The notes below the pieces were generated by a model. The model saw nothing but the letters and a program-made list of their open reading frames with translations. It was not told where the DNA came from and did not search any database. Shown here one piece after another: positions 1-10,939 of a stretch of DNA of 51,558 bases. The stretch is from Allomyces macrogynus ATCC 38327. Its lineage: Eukaryota; Blastocladiomycota; Blastocladiomycetes; Blastocladiales; Blastocladiaceae. The stretch lies in assembly GCA_000151295.1 (NCBI GenBank), contig GG745363.1, forward strand, positions 307,005 through 358,562, read 5' to 3'. Positions within the stretch are counted from its first letter, which is position 1, and every line of letters starts with the position of its first letter. The position numbers and the translations under genes are program-made.

Positions 1-926
1 TCCAGCCGCGGCTATCCCGTGGCTCCTCACTACAGAAATCGTCGGCCTCTTGTAGGGTTGGTACGAATATCAATTCTCCATGTACACGTGTATTCTGGTG
101 CCCCGAGTTGGCACCCAACTTGCCTTGGGGGCATATGACCCACGTGCGGCAAGTGTTTTCAAATTTTAACTTTGTTTATATCTGGTCCAGGTCGGCACCC
201 GCCTTCCCGGTAATAACGGTCCGTCAGTCCAGCCTCCCCCGCGGAAAATTGCCGGGGCAACCGTTCCGGTCGCTGTGGTGGTCACGCTCAACAGCCGGAC
301 GGACGGGGCCCCCAGCCCCCCCCCCCCCCCCCCTTTGGTGCGGCGGCGGGACGCAACCGCCTCGGCTCTCAGCTTGCGGGGAGTGGAGGCCGTGCTGAGC
401 GACGGGAGTGCGGCGGAAAATGAAGGGCGCTGCGGAGCAGGAAGATTTTGCTGGGCAGCAGCTAATTTGTGGGGATATCACGCACGTGACCGCGTCCACC
501 TTCCTTCAGCTCCGCGACCAGCCTGCAGCACACCGACCACCGTCGAGAAATTGCCAGCAGTCGCGGAAGACGAGCCGCGTGCAGCGCGCATGAAGGGGTT
601 CCGACGCTGCCGACATGGCCCACCAGAGTCTGTACTCGTTTGGCCGCGGGGTCTCAAAAGCGTCACCTGCGGCTGGATGTGAATGAAACTGCACACAAAT
701 CCCCCATTGCAGGCGAGCGAGACCATCACGATGCATTTTATGTGCAGAGGGAGGTGGGTCGGCTTGGGACGAGTGCTGACGCGGCCGTGCGCCTGGTTTT
801 TAACGTCTTTGTCGATGAATTCAAGGCATCGATCAGCACTCATGGTCAACCATGGATATTACAACCGATTCAATTCAAAATTGTGTATCACAACAACCAA
901 TTCCGAAGGTGTTAGAAGAAGAAAAA
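1..926. other. No gene recognised (3' flank of the GBP-Hog gene)
   Basis: Short overlapping open frames on both strands here have no recognisable domain and look like chance frames in GC-rich DNA. The stretch contains an 18-base C homopolymer at about 316-333. It is the downstream flank of the minus-strand GBP-Hog gene, whose stop codon lies at 927-929. I see no tRNA, repeat family or splice-consistent exon. Confidence 0.5.
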
Positions 927-3900
927 CTAACCCAATACACACGATAGGACGGCGACGAGACTTCCAACGACGAGTTTCAGGTACGGGAGCAGCCAAGGGG
1001 TGGTCGGCTTGGCGCGCGACAGCGCCTTGCCGCGGCTTGGCCCAGTCGAGTGCGCAAAGTGATGGAGAGCCGAGCCCAGAGCCTTTTCCAACACGAGCTG
1101 GAACGCCCACCCGGTGCGCAGCGGGTACGTCGCCCAATGCGAAATCGTGTGCACGACCGTGTCAGCAACGTCCACCGTCTGGAACGCCGTCGGCTTGGCG
1201 TAGACGCTTGCAAGCACGCCGTCGACAATCAGGGTCCCAGAACGCGCGGGCACGGGAGAGTAGATACCGCGGCACGCTACTTTTCGAATTGACAAAACGC
1301 CCACGGTCGTGCGCGATTCAGCGTGCCACAGCTTGTCGCCAGCGCGCACATGCTGCGCCTGGCACGCGACAGCCGTCCCATCATTGCCCGTCAAAGCGAA
1401 GACGAGGTGGTTGGGCGTCATGGTCACAGACGACCGAGATCCGTCAGGACGAGCGAAATCGAGAGAGAGGAACGCGCGCATCACGGAGGGGTTGTGGTCG
1501 TACCACCCAACAATCAGCTCCCAGCGTTCGCCATGAACGCGCACAATGTCGCCTACAACCAAGTCGCGCATCAGCACGCAGCCACGACCTTTCACTTCCA
1601 CTTGAGCGTGCCCCGGGAAACACCCTTTGTTGTTACATTGATGCCTGTCGATTTCGTCCTGCAACTCGTCCACCCGCTTCTTGGCGTGGTTTGCGGACTG
1701 GGTGATGTCGGCAATCTGCGCTTGGAGCTCCGTGCGCGTGTTATCCAAAGCCTTGCAATGAGCCTCCTTCAGCTCTGCGACCGTCTCTGCCATCACGGCT
1801 GCGTGCTTCTCAGTTAACTGGCTGATTTCGGTCTTGTAGTCTGCGGCAAGCTTCTCGAGCTTTTCCTTGTACCCGTCCACCTGTTGCTGCAGCGCCGCCT
1901 TGGCTGCTTCCACGCCCGCGCCCGACTTGATCGCATCGTCGAGCTTCTTCATGGCCTCCTGCGCCTGCAAGTCGCGCTCCTGGATTTCTCGGCGCACCTT
2001 TTCCTGCGCCTCGGCATGGGCCAACTGCGTCGCATTGAACTGGCGGTACACGGCGAGCTGCCGGTTCAGGTCAGAGAGAAGCTGGTCGCGGAACGCAAGC
2101 TTGATTTCTTCGGGTCCTGCGAGATTGCCATAAAACTCCTCGACCGTGCCAATGATCCAGAGCTCAAACTCCGAAACGTCGCCCATCGGGTACAGGAAGT
2201 ACTTTTTGTCGGGGATCCGAGCCATGATGAGGTCGCGGTGACGCTCTGCGCGCCGCGTCGCCGTCAGGCTGTTGGCGTACATGAGCGTGCGGCGGTGCTG
2301 CGCAGTTGCGTGCGCCAGCAGGTCCTTGATGTTGGCAATCACCATGGTCGACGTGACGCCCACATTCTCCAGTTCCTCCACCAAAGCCTTGTCGATCCGG
2401 ACACACGCCGTGTTAATTTCCTGTTCCAGCTCGGCCGTGCCGCACGGAAGGTTCCGTTTGATCTTGGCCATGGCCATGTCAAGCTGCACCTCCGACTCGG
2501 CCAACACGGCGCGCGCCGTGACGCGCTCTGTCATGCTCATCATGAGCAGCGCTTGGGACTTGCCCGAGTTGACGACAGTAACGGCGTTCTCAATCAGGTT
2601 GGCGAGGTAGTCGCCCTGCTTGGACTTGGTGCCCAGTGGCACGCGCAGCGACGGGCTGTGAGCAAAGAGGTTTGTGGCCATGGCGTGGAACTGCTCTTGG
2701 AAATCCGGGTCGAGTTGGTCCGTGGGCAACCGCGAAATATCGGCCAGGAGCGATGCATCGCTCACTGGTCGCGGGAGCGTGTGCACGTGAATGTCCTGGA
2801 ACATTTTGCCAAAGAGCGCAAACGGCGAAGCTTTATAGTCACCAGAGTTTCCGGTTAGAGTCTCTGCGATCCCATCCTTGATCAGCGAGTAATAGTGGTC
2901 CGCAGCGGCCTCGCCGTTGATCTTTGCGTCGAGGGCAAAGTCGCGCAGGACCATTGTCAGCATGACGCGGTCGTCAACTTGGTCCGACGCGCCATTCTCC
3001 ATTTTGGGCCAGTGCGGCTGGAGCGCAGCCTTTCCACGCTTTTTTAGATGGATATCGGCCGCGAGCTTGAACGTGCTGAGCCGGTCCACCAGATACGTGT
3101 CGAGTACCGACTTGGTGTTGTAAATGAGCGACCTGAGGAATGCAAACGCGATCGCGGCCAACCGCGCGTCATAGTCAGCACAGTAGGACTGGTCCTTGGT
3201 CAACTCGCCAAATCCTTCAAAGTCAAACAGCAGGATCCAGCCATCCTGAACCGATGGATGAGGCACAAGCACAAACGAGCAGCCCTTGGTTTTTGACCAG
3301 TACGCGTTGCTCGTCGGGAAAATTTCGCTTTGTGCAGCCATGCCTTCCGTCTGCGGCAAGGCTGCACGTAGGATCAGGTTCTGCAGCGTCGACTTGCCCT
3401 CGCGCAAGTTGCCGACCACACCCACTGGGAAGAGTATACCACCAGCCAGCGCACGAATCGCCTTGATGCCAGCCGGGTCGACACGGAACTCTGGCTTGGG
3501 CGGCGCCTTGGATCGAGACGACGCGGACGTCCCGCCACACGCAGAAGGAAAGTCGTCGGGAGGGATAATGAGCGATTCCGGCATGGGCACTGGCACTGGC
3601 CATTTGAAGGCTGATTCGAGCTGGGCTGACAGCGCCTGGACGTTGTTGGTCAACTCACCCATCTGCACGGCGAGAATGTTCACCATGTTGTGAACCGATT
3701 TCGCCAACTCGTCCTCGGAGAAGTTTTGGCGGCGAGAGTCGATCAGGATGCGAGCAACCACATCGGGCGTGCTGTAATGGTGGTAGCGCCAAAACGTCGA
3801 CTTGCAGTAAACAATGACTGTGACCTTGTCACTTTCGACACCTATTGTCGGGGCATGCGCTTAGTTTGTAATCGAGCCAACATAATTCGATGATCCGTAG

Positions 3901-4287
3901 AATCAAAAACGACCGTACAGATGCCTCGAGCGTTGGGCAACCCGCGCTGCAGAGCAACTTCCCACGCATGAATCGAGTACTCACAGCGCCCGTCTGTGGC
4001 CGGTTTCTGATCCCGATGACTCTGAAAATCGCGGGACAGCGCCTCGCGCCATTCTTGATGATAACGGAAAAAGTGTGTGTGGGAGGGGGGGGGGGAGGTC
4101 AGAACTCGACAAACCGCGCCCAAAATCAGACAGTGGTCGGTTTGTTGAATGTACCAGCAGAAATGTCTTGCCACACCCAAGTCACAGCGGCCTGAGCGGC
4201 AGAAATGCTTCCAGCACGTTGGCGCGGGATGACCCCGACAAACAGCACATCAGAGAACGGGTGCACTGGTCGTGTGAGGATAACCAT
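927..4287 (-). CDS. GBP-like GTPase fused to a coiled coil and a C-terminal Hedgehog-type (Hog/Hint) autoprocessing domain
   Basis: Proposed exons are 4287-4155, 4053-3882 and 3831-927, giving about 1069 aa. The first two junctions are my inference; the last exon is one long open frame and is secure. In predicted numbering, a P-loop GNLREGKS lies at 242-249, a G3 motif DFEG at 305-308 and an LRD (RD-type G4) at 397-399, the arrangement of guanylate-binding proteins and atlastins. A charged coiled coil covers about 700-833. Then follows a Hog module: Gly838-Cys839-Phe840 at its start, an FLSLD segment with Asp893, TPNH (Thr907, His910), and GTLIVDGVLASVYA near 967-980, the usual Hog ending. 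The last 21 residues are hydrophobic. In Hedgehog proteins the Cys, with Thr and His, cleaves the chain before Cys. By analogy this protein could release its GTPase-coiled-coil part, possibly modified at Gly838. The N-terminal 240 residues match no domain I know. Confidence 0.85.
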
Positions 4288-4896
4288 GGAGGAGTGGTTG
4301 ATTGAGCGTGTTTGTGATGTCGTAGGAGCCGTGGATCCGAATGGTTGCAGGTAGGGATGCGGCAAAAGAGACTAGCCTTTGCATTTTTGAGGGTGGGTGC
4401 GCGAGTATTTAATAGTTTGTGGTGGTGGGCAGTGGTCACTGCGTCTAGCAAGTCTAGCCATGTCATTTGACACAGATGGCTGAACTGGTTACTGGTGACG
4501 ACGTTCCACGTCAGTTGACGCAGCAAATTGTCGACTTTTCAAGTATCGCAAAAACATCAATTGCTCTTTTTCAATGCAGAGATCCTGGCGTGCACCGCAT
4601 CAAGCAAATTGTACGTATCGGCAGCGCTGTTCACGGAAGCCAGTTTTCTGATATGGATGGGCGTTGTAGGCTGACGTGGAGGGATGAAGATCCATCCAAG
4701 ACAACTCAAGTGACGCAGAAGTCGGCGCAGACCTGTCACATGCACAGGTCTTCTCTCTTGTCGACCTAAGCACTGATCACGCTCGACCGTGGATCATGCT
4801 CGACCGTGGATCCTGATCGACGCTGTGTATTCTTTGACAAGGCAAATGAAGGAAGCAAAGCCAAAGACCGCCTCTGCCCTCGTCCCGCATTCGCGA
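4288..4896. other. Intergenic; 17-bp tandem repeat
   Basis: No convincing exon. A 17-bp unit beginning GATCA(C/T)GCTCG is repeated directly at 4775-4791 and 4792-4808, with a degraded third copy after it. The segment just above 4287 is the likely promoter of the GBP-Hog gene. Confidence 0.45.
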
Positions 4897-7524
4897 TCAA
4901 CCCAACTTTAGTGCGGTGCCGCCAACGCCGAGCGTCTGGACCCGCGCCGTGGGTCGGGACGCACACGGGACGGTCTTGTTCGCCGCTGAGAGCAGCACGG
5001 GCAGGAACGCGCGCGGACCGTCCTTGGCGATCGAGGACTGCGCATCCGCGCCATTCATGTTGCTGGGCCCCGAGCGAGCTGCTTGAGCTGCCTGATCGGA
5101 TCGTGCGCGCGATGCGGCGGAACCGGCGCAGCGCGCCGCTGATCCTTGCACGAGCTCAACAGGGGCCGCGACAAGGCCGAGGCCGGCCGCGACCACCGAC
5201 CACGCGGCGCGGCACTCGTTGCCGATACGGGCTTGCAGTCCTGCACCGGGTGGTCAGCCATCGGCACCGCGCTTACAATACACTCGCGAGTTATCTTGGC
5301 ACTGGCTCCGACCAGAGCAGCAGGCATTCTCGCCGTGCACACAGCGGCCTGGCCCGCCGCGGCCACGAGCCCGGTGTCGAACATGCCCCAGTCAGCGTAA
5401 CCATCAAGAGCAGCGCCGCGGCCTTGGCCATGCTATTCCCATCTGGCCCATACCGCGCACCGCCGCCTTGACCGCAGGTTTTGCCACCACCGCCGACAGC
5501 CCGACCGCCGCACCCATTGCGCACGCCTCTTTCCACGATTCCTTGCCGTCGCCCGCAACGAATTGCTCGATGGTCGCGATCCCCGCGCAGAGGAGCATGC
5601 TTCCAATCACGACCCCGACGAGGCCGGTTTCATGCGCGAGCGTCGTGATCCCGCCAATAACCGACGCGCCCGTCACCACGGCGTGCAGAATAACCCGACG
5701 GATCTGGTCGCGTTCCATTTGCTTGTGCGTCGCGCTTGCGTCGGCCAACTCCTTCTCCACAACCTCCACCGCATCGCGCGCGTCGTCGAGTCAGTCGGAC
5801 AAATCGTTGACCACGGCATCCGCATCAAACGCACTCTCCTGTGCGTCCGCACTCACACCCAGCAGTGCCACGAGCGCGTCGGCCTCGGCCTGCACCTGCG
5901 CCTCGACCGCGGCCAGCATCTCCACCGCGATCGCGATCCACACAACGTCGCTCTTGCGCACTATGTCAGCCATTTCCCACATTTTCTCCACGTCCTCGTC
6001 CGCCAACTCGGCCTGCACGCGCGCCAAGTCGACGACCGACGCAATCCATCCGGCCTGGCCGCGGATATACACCATGAGCATCGGCGTCGCCGTCGGCCCC
6101 CTCGCGCGTGCGTGGTACGCCGTCTCCCACGCGGCGACATAGTCAGCAACCACGCGCGCGGCCGCGAGTCCCGTGCCCAGGTTGACCTTGTCGTCGATCG
6201 CAGCGACAAGTCCGGTCCATTCGGTTTCAGCGACATGCCGGTTGAATTGGGTTGCGGCCAGATCGATAACGGAGGTGATGCGGTCGAGTTCGGTCCGCAA
6301 GCGGGACGTGAGGTCGAGCGTCCATGACTCGCGGACGCGGAACGCCGGTCGTAAAACTGCGCGTCGTTGACAACGTCGGCCATGGCCGCGCGGGACGCGT
6401 CGACTGCCGCGTCGAGTTGCTTCGCGTGGTCTTGAGCCAGGCACGTGAACATGGGCGAGGGCGAGGGCGTGCGCAACTCGGCGGTGGCCATGGCGTGTTG
6501 CAAGAGCGTCGCGTAGGCGTGGCACGACATGAGCGTAGTCGAGTCCAAATCGGTGATACGTGCAGGTTGAGCGTGGGACAAGATGGACGACAAAATGGCG
6601 TCGTCATTGTCGGCGAGGTCACCGCGAGCGACGATGGCGGAGACGCGCGCGAAGATCGGATGGTCCGATGTATCAAATACGCGGCTTAAGTATCAGCGTG
6701 AGCAGCGAGACAGTTTGAAGCACGAGAAACCGACCCAAATGCATGGCACGTACACTTGGCGTCTGCATTTGGCGATGTCAAGAGCGCGCCGAACACGCGT
6801 CGAATGTCACGGTGGACAAGGTCGGCGGGAGCGGCAAGATCAAATGCGGGCACACGACAGTAAGTTGCGGCGGCACCAGGCGCGTCGTCGTTTCGTCCAG
6901 AGCAGCGTCGTCGTCGTTCATGCTGGTCGTATCCGAATCGAATCCATTCCCGCCTTCCTCGTCCTCGCTACCGCTAGCGGTCGACGCCGAATCGCCCTCC
7001 GAGTCCTGCAAATAATAGAAATCGACGATCCCATGCCCACCATCATCACTACTCGTCGGTTCCTCAGGCTCCACTGCCATGCCCTCGTCTTTCGGCGAGC
7101 CAATCCCAGCCACGAACCGGTCATACAAGTCCCAAATCACGACCTCCGAGCTCATCGCATACACGACATTGAACGCTGTCGCGTACGCCGCGCCTGCGGC
7201 CCACTCGGGTGCGAGCAACAGCAGCGTGCTGTGGTCTCGACGAAACAGCAGCCCAAACCAACGCAGACCGTGCGGCATCATTTCCGCATCCGATAGGCAA
7301 ATTTCGCGTTTCTCACCGTCAAGCGCGGCGACTGCGAGTTGGCGGTACACGTCGCGCGTTGCTAAGTGCGCGTCGCCCGTGACGGTGATCACAGTCAGCG
7401 GGCCGGACGAGTAAGAGAGCGACGCATAGATTGGATGCGTCGGGTCGCTCGTGATGTGTGATATGTCGCGATGAGCGCGGGACGGTTGGAGCGCGTCGAG
7501 CGCCGAGAATCGTGCAGGAAGCTG
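4897..7524 (-). pseudogene. Broken gene, helical and Gly/Ala-rich hydrophobic protein of unknown family
   Basis: Read from right to left, coding-like sequence runs from about 7524 to below 6800 (an acidic, Asp/Glu/Ser-rich end near 6830-7010). It continues after a possible intron at about 6792-6690 in another open frame to about 6345, shifts frame by one base into a frame open to 5793, and meets an in-frame TGA at 5791-5793. The same frame then continues as an amphipathic helix (LDDARDAVEVVEKEL) and a Gly/Ala-rich hydrophobic stretch to 5404. Further similar hydrophobic segments lie in other frames around 5400-5060 and 5190-4900. No ATG is evident at the left-open start. I do not recognise the family. 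The one-base shift near 6345 cannot be explained by an intron of reasonable size. It is either a pseudogene or a gene damaged by assembly errors. Confidence 0.5.
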
Positions 7525-7940
7525 TCAGGTGCCATGACGGCAGGCTTGGCCGTTGAGTGATCGGCTTGGAATCGGGTCATAGCCACTGGCCGTGGGCTCG
7601 TGACGGTGCAAATGGATTGAGTACGGGACGCGGCACGATGAGAGCGATGAGAGGAATGGCACGGCAAGCGTGAAAGCATTCTACGTAAGTGCAACCATCG
7701 AGACCCATCGCTACCATCGCGACCCATCGCTACCATCGCATCCCTCGGACATTCAGAGCACGGTCGGATCCTGGACAAAGCTGATGCGGGAGTTGCCCAT
7801 TTCAACGACCATGCGGTGAGGATCTACAAAAGTGCGCTCTATTTCCGTGAAACGCACAAAGTCCTTCTGGACGGCATCAACATCATGGACGGCACCCGTC
7901 CCCTCCCCAGACATCACAACACAAACCGGGCCGTACTTCA
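7525..7940. other. Intergenic with 19-bp tandem repeat
   Basis: A 19-bp unit (CCATCG(A/C)GACCCATCGCTA) is repeated at 7695-7713 and 7714-7732, with a partial third copy. A 62-codon minus frame (7753-7941) starts at an ATG overlapping the stop codon of the carboxypeptidase gene, but it has no recognisable content and sits in that gene's 3' untranslated region. Confidence 0.4.
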
Positions 7941-9650
7941 TTACAGCTCAACGCCGTAGAGCGCCGAGTACTTCTGCTTGAGGTGCGCAATCAAGTACTT
8001 GGGCGACAACTTTTCGCCGACCGTCTCCTCGAGCAACGCATCAGCCGACTCGGGCACCGACGCCTTCTTGTGCACGTTCTCGTTGAGCCAGTGCAAGATC
8101 TGCTTGAATTCGCCCTGCTCAATCAACTCGTCCAGATCCCCAAGCTGCTCGCGCATCGCGTGCGCCCACTGCGCGGCGGCGACCTGGCCGAGCGTGTACG
8201 TCGGGAAGTAACCCACCAAACCCTCGGGCCAGTGCACGTCCTGCAGGACACCGTCCTTGTCGGACGGCGGCGCAATCCCGACGTAGTTGCTCATCCGTTC
8301 GTTCCAGATGCGTGGCAAGTCGTCGACCTCGACTTCGCCGTTGAGCAACAACGTTTCAAGTTCCCACCGCAGAACAATGTGCATCGGGTAGTGTACTTCG
8401 TCCGAGTCGACGCGGATCAGGCCGGGACGCGCGACGTTGATGGCGGCATAGAGGTCGTCGGCGGTCGTGTTGTCGGGGATGTCGGGGAAGAGTTCGCGGA
8501 TCTTCGGGAAAAAGTGCCGCCAGAAGGCGCGCGACCGGCAGACAAAGTTTTCCCAAAAGAGCGAGTTTGACTCGTGCACGCCCAGCGACAGGGCGCGACC
8601 CACGGGCTGCCCGTCGAGGTCGTGTGGGAGACCTTGCTCGTACATTGCGTGGCCGACTTCGTGGACGGTGCTGATGGAAGCGCAATGTCGCGCTTGTCAG
8701 TGACCGCTCCCGCGCACGCGAGAGGTGTCAGGGGATGCAGACGTACCCAAGGATCCCCTCGGCAAAGTGCGTCGCCGAATAACGCGTCGTGATGCGCACG
8801 TCGTACGTGTTGAAGCCCGACGTGAACGGATGCACCGACGCGTCCAGCCGGCCGCGCGTCTATTTTCGCGCCAAAACCACCAATCCGTCAGCTCCTCAAG
8901 TCCAACCAAGCCGGCCCGGTCATCCAGCAAACGCAGCACGACGTCAACACGCACAAAGTCGAACCCAATCTCCTGCGCAATGTGCTTGCACAGCTCCTCC
9001 TGCTTCTTGACATCCCAATGAATCGCGTCCATCCACGCCGTATCCGGGTGCTCGGCGGCATTGATCGTATGAATCATGGGCACGAGCGCCTCGCGCAACT
9101 CCGAGAAAATCTCGGCGAGTCGCGTCGACGGCAAGTTGCGCTCGTACTCGGCGACCAAGACGTCGTAGACGGGCCGGTCGGCATCCACGTACTGCGCGTA
9201 CTGCTTGCAGAAATCGAGCGTCTTGGCCAAGACGGGCGCAAACGCAGGGAAATCGTCGGCTTTACGCGCCTTGACCCAGGCCGCATGCGAGAGCGACGTG
9301 TGTTCGCGGTACTCGCGCACGAAGCTGGTCGGCAGGTTCTTGTTCTTGCGGAAGTCGATGGCGGCCAGCTTGAGGTTGGCGCGCTCAACGACCGTCAGTT
9401 CCTCGTCGAGGTCTGGCTGCGCCTCAAGTTCTTCGATGAGCGCGCCAAACGACTCGGCGGTCGATTTTTCATGGACCAGGCCGGAGAGAGCGGCAAGGGC
9501 CTTGCCGCGCGCAGCGGTCGCGCCGTCCGACGAGGGCAAAAGGACTTGCTGGTCCCACCCGAGCACGTGCAGGCCCTGCGAGAGCGACGCGATTTCTTGC
9601 AGCGTCGCGGCGAGGGTCGTGTAGAGTTGGCGGGTCGTCGATTCGGCCAT
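7941..9650 (-). CDS. M32-family (Taq-type) metallocarboxypeptidase
   Basis: Exons 9650-8955, 8859-8747 and 8670-7941 join to 512 aa, the usual size of M32 carboxypeptidases (about 500 aa). Introns are 8860-8954 (95 nt) and 8671-8746 (76 nt, TCACTGAC branch, CATCAG acceptor). The zinc and catalytic motif HEVGH is at 273-277, formed just after the second intron, with the third ligand Glu303 in VHESNS. Family landmarks HPFTSGFNTYDVRITTRY and YPMHIVLRWELE are also present. M32 enzymes are Zn or Co dependent exopeptidases removing C-terminal residues, usually cytosolic. The ATG at 9650 follows an open but unconserved upstream stretch and gives the normal N-terminus. The family is mainly prokaryotic with scattered eukaryotic members; both introns here rule out a recent bacterial contaminant. 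Confidence 0.93.
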
Positions 9651-10402
9651 GGTTGCAGCAGCTGGTTGGTGGAGTCTTGCGGTGGGTGCTGGACGGGCGG
9701 CAGGGGGCGCCTTTATAGATCCCGCGGGCGACAGACGGCGAGACGCGACGGCGCGCTTTCGAGATCGTCTCGGCCCAACTTTGCAGGTGGTGGCGCCGGC
9801 TTGGTGGCGAGCAGGGAGGCAGCGTGCGTCGTGGTCGCGGAAGAGGCCACGGCGTCGCGTCGGTTGCGACAATCGGGTGGAGCGCGTCCGTAGAGGCTCC
9901 GGGCGTGTCCCAAGAGTTGGTCCGGTCCAACGTGCGTCAAGCTGGCGCCAGCTAGCGCCAACCAGTCGCAAAACTGAAGAACTGCCAAAATGAAGATCCG
10001 CAATCCTGAAACCAACACGACGCACGCCATCGCGTAAAACATCGTTGTTGCAAATGGACAAACTGTGGAACAAAAACGACGCGCGCCAACCCTCCAAGAC
10101 GACGACGCGGCGCGCGACCGGCGCGAGCCGATGGAACTCCCAGCCCTGGACGTGCGTGTTGTGCTGACTGGACTCGCCGCGAACGCGGATAAATGATCCA
10201 TTGCAGCGGGCCGACATGGAAATGAACAATGATACAGACAGGTAGACCCAACGGCGGCGCGCCCGCCGTCGCTTCCGTCAGCGCGCGGGGCATGCACGCT
10301 CTGTCGGCGGTTGAGCGGCGCGCAACGGCACGCGAGGGACCACACACGACCTTCCACGTGTCGCGATGGCAATGGCGCCCCATGAACGTCACAACCCGGC
10401 GC
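9651..10402. other. Intergenic / upstream region of the M32 gene
   Basis: The frame of the carboxypeptidase stays open upstream to 10229, but the sequence is Arg/Pro-rich, unlike any M32 N-terminus, and is best read as untranslated leader and promoter. Nothing else recognisable. Confidence 0.45.
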
Positions 10403-10939
10403 TTACGCGTCCTCGGCGGGCGCCGGCGCGTACTTGTCAACGACCGAGATCACCGCGGCCACGGCCTCGTCAAACGCCTGCCGCTGCGCGTCGGTTGGGA
10501 CGATCTTGTTGGGCCCGCGCTGGCACGCCGTGGGCGGCACGTTCTGCCAGACCTTCACCTCCTCGAGCCCACCGCGCTGGAGCATATCGCGGTCGCGGTC
10601 GCAAAACCATGCGCGCGCAATCGAGTCGACATCGTCCTTGATATCGGCCACGTGCCCGACAGCGAGCCGCGTGTTGCGCTCGTACAGGTCGTCCGACGCG
10701 CCCGGGGTCGATTCGATAGGCAGCGAGTCGACGAGGGACGCGACGCGGTCGAGCAGCGCGTGTGCTTCGGCGGCGGGCACGGTCGCGGTCGCGGTCGTGT
10801 ACTCCTTGCCGCCCGTGTGCCGCTCGACATGCAGGTGTGCGGGCGCGTCGGCGGTCGATTGGTGCAGGCCCACGCGCAGCTGGTGGGTCGCGGGCATGAA
10901 CCCGCCAACGACGCCCTCAACAAGCTTGATATAGCGCAT
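10403..10939 (-). CDS. Conserved-looking hypothetical protein, 178 aa, single exon
   Basis: A clean intronless frame opens with ATG at 10939 (MRYIKLVEGVVGGFMPATHQ) and ends at 10403. Composition is that of a soluble globular protein: a beta-like N-terminal half (residues 1-55), then helices with LLDRVASLVDSLP near 80-93 and AFDEAVAAVISVVDKY near 153-168. There is no signal peptide or membrane segment. I do not recognise the family. It is coding rather than chance because codon third positions are strongly G/C biased and the start fits the first hydrophobic strand. The neighbours (M32 peptidase, Hfi1) give no functional link. Confidence 0.65.
   Translation of the reverse strand: MRYIKLVEGVVGGFMPATHQLRVGLHQSTADAPAHLHVERHTGGKEYTTATATVPAAEAHALLDRVASLVDSLPIESTPGASDDLYERNTRLAVGHVADIKDDVDSIARAWFCDRDRDMLQRGGLEEVKVWQNVPPTACQRGPNKIVPTDAQRQAFDEAVAAVISVVDKYAPAPAEDA

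Noticed and set aside
316..333. C18 homopolymer as a regulatory or structural element
   Set aside because: A single homopolymer in a non-coding flank, with nothing around it to suggest function.
683..1705. A 340-codon plus-strand open frame
   Set aside because: It overlaps the Hog part of the GBP-Hog gene in antisense, is Arg-rich and has no recognisable family.
5791..5793. TGA as a selenocysteine or reassigned codon
   Set aside because: Several intact genes here (flippase, Maf, MST-like kinase, G alpha) end in TGA. The codon in question is in a gene with other lesions, and I see no reason to expect Sec at that helix position.
7753..7941. A 62-codon frame overlapping the M32 stop codon (TAATG)
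   Set aside because: Eukaryotic context, no family resemblance, and position in the 3' flank argue against a translationally coupled gene.
9651..10229. A 193-residue N-terminal extension of the M32 carboxypeptidase
   Set aside because: The frame is open but low in protein character, and the ATG at 9650 gives the standard M32 N-terminus.
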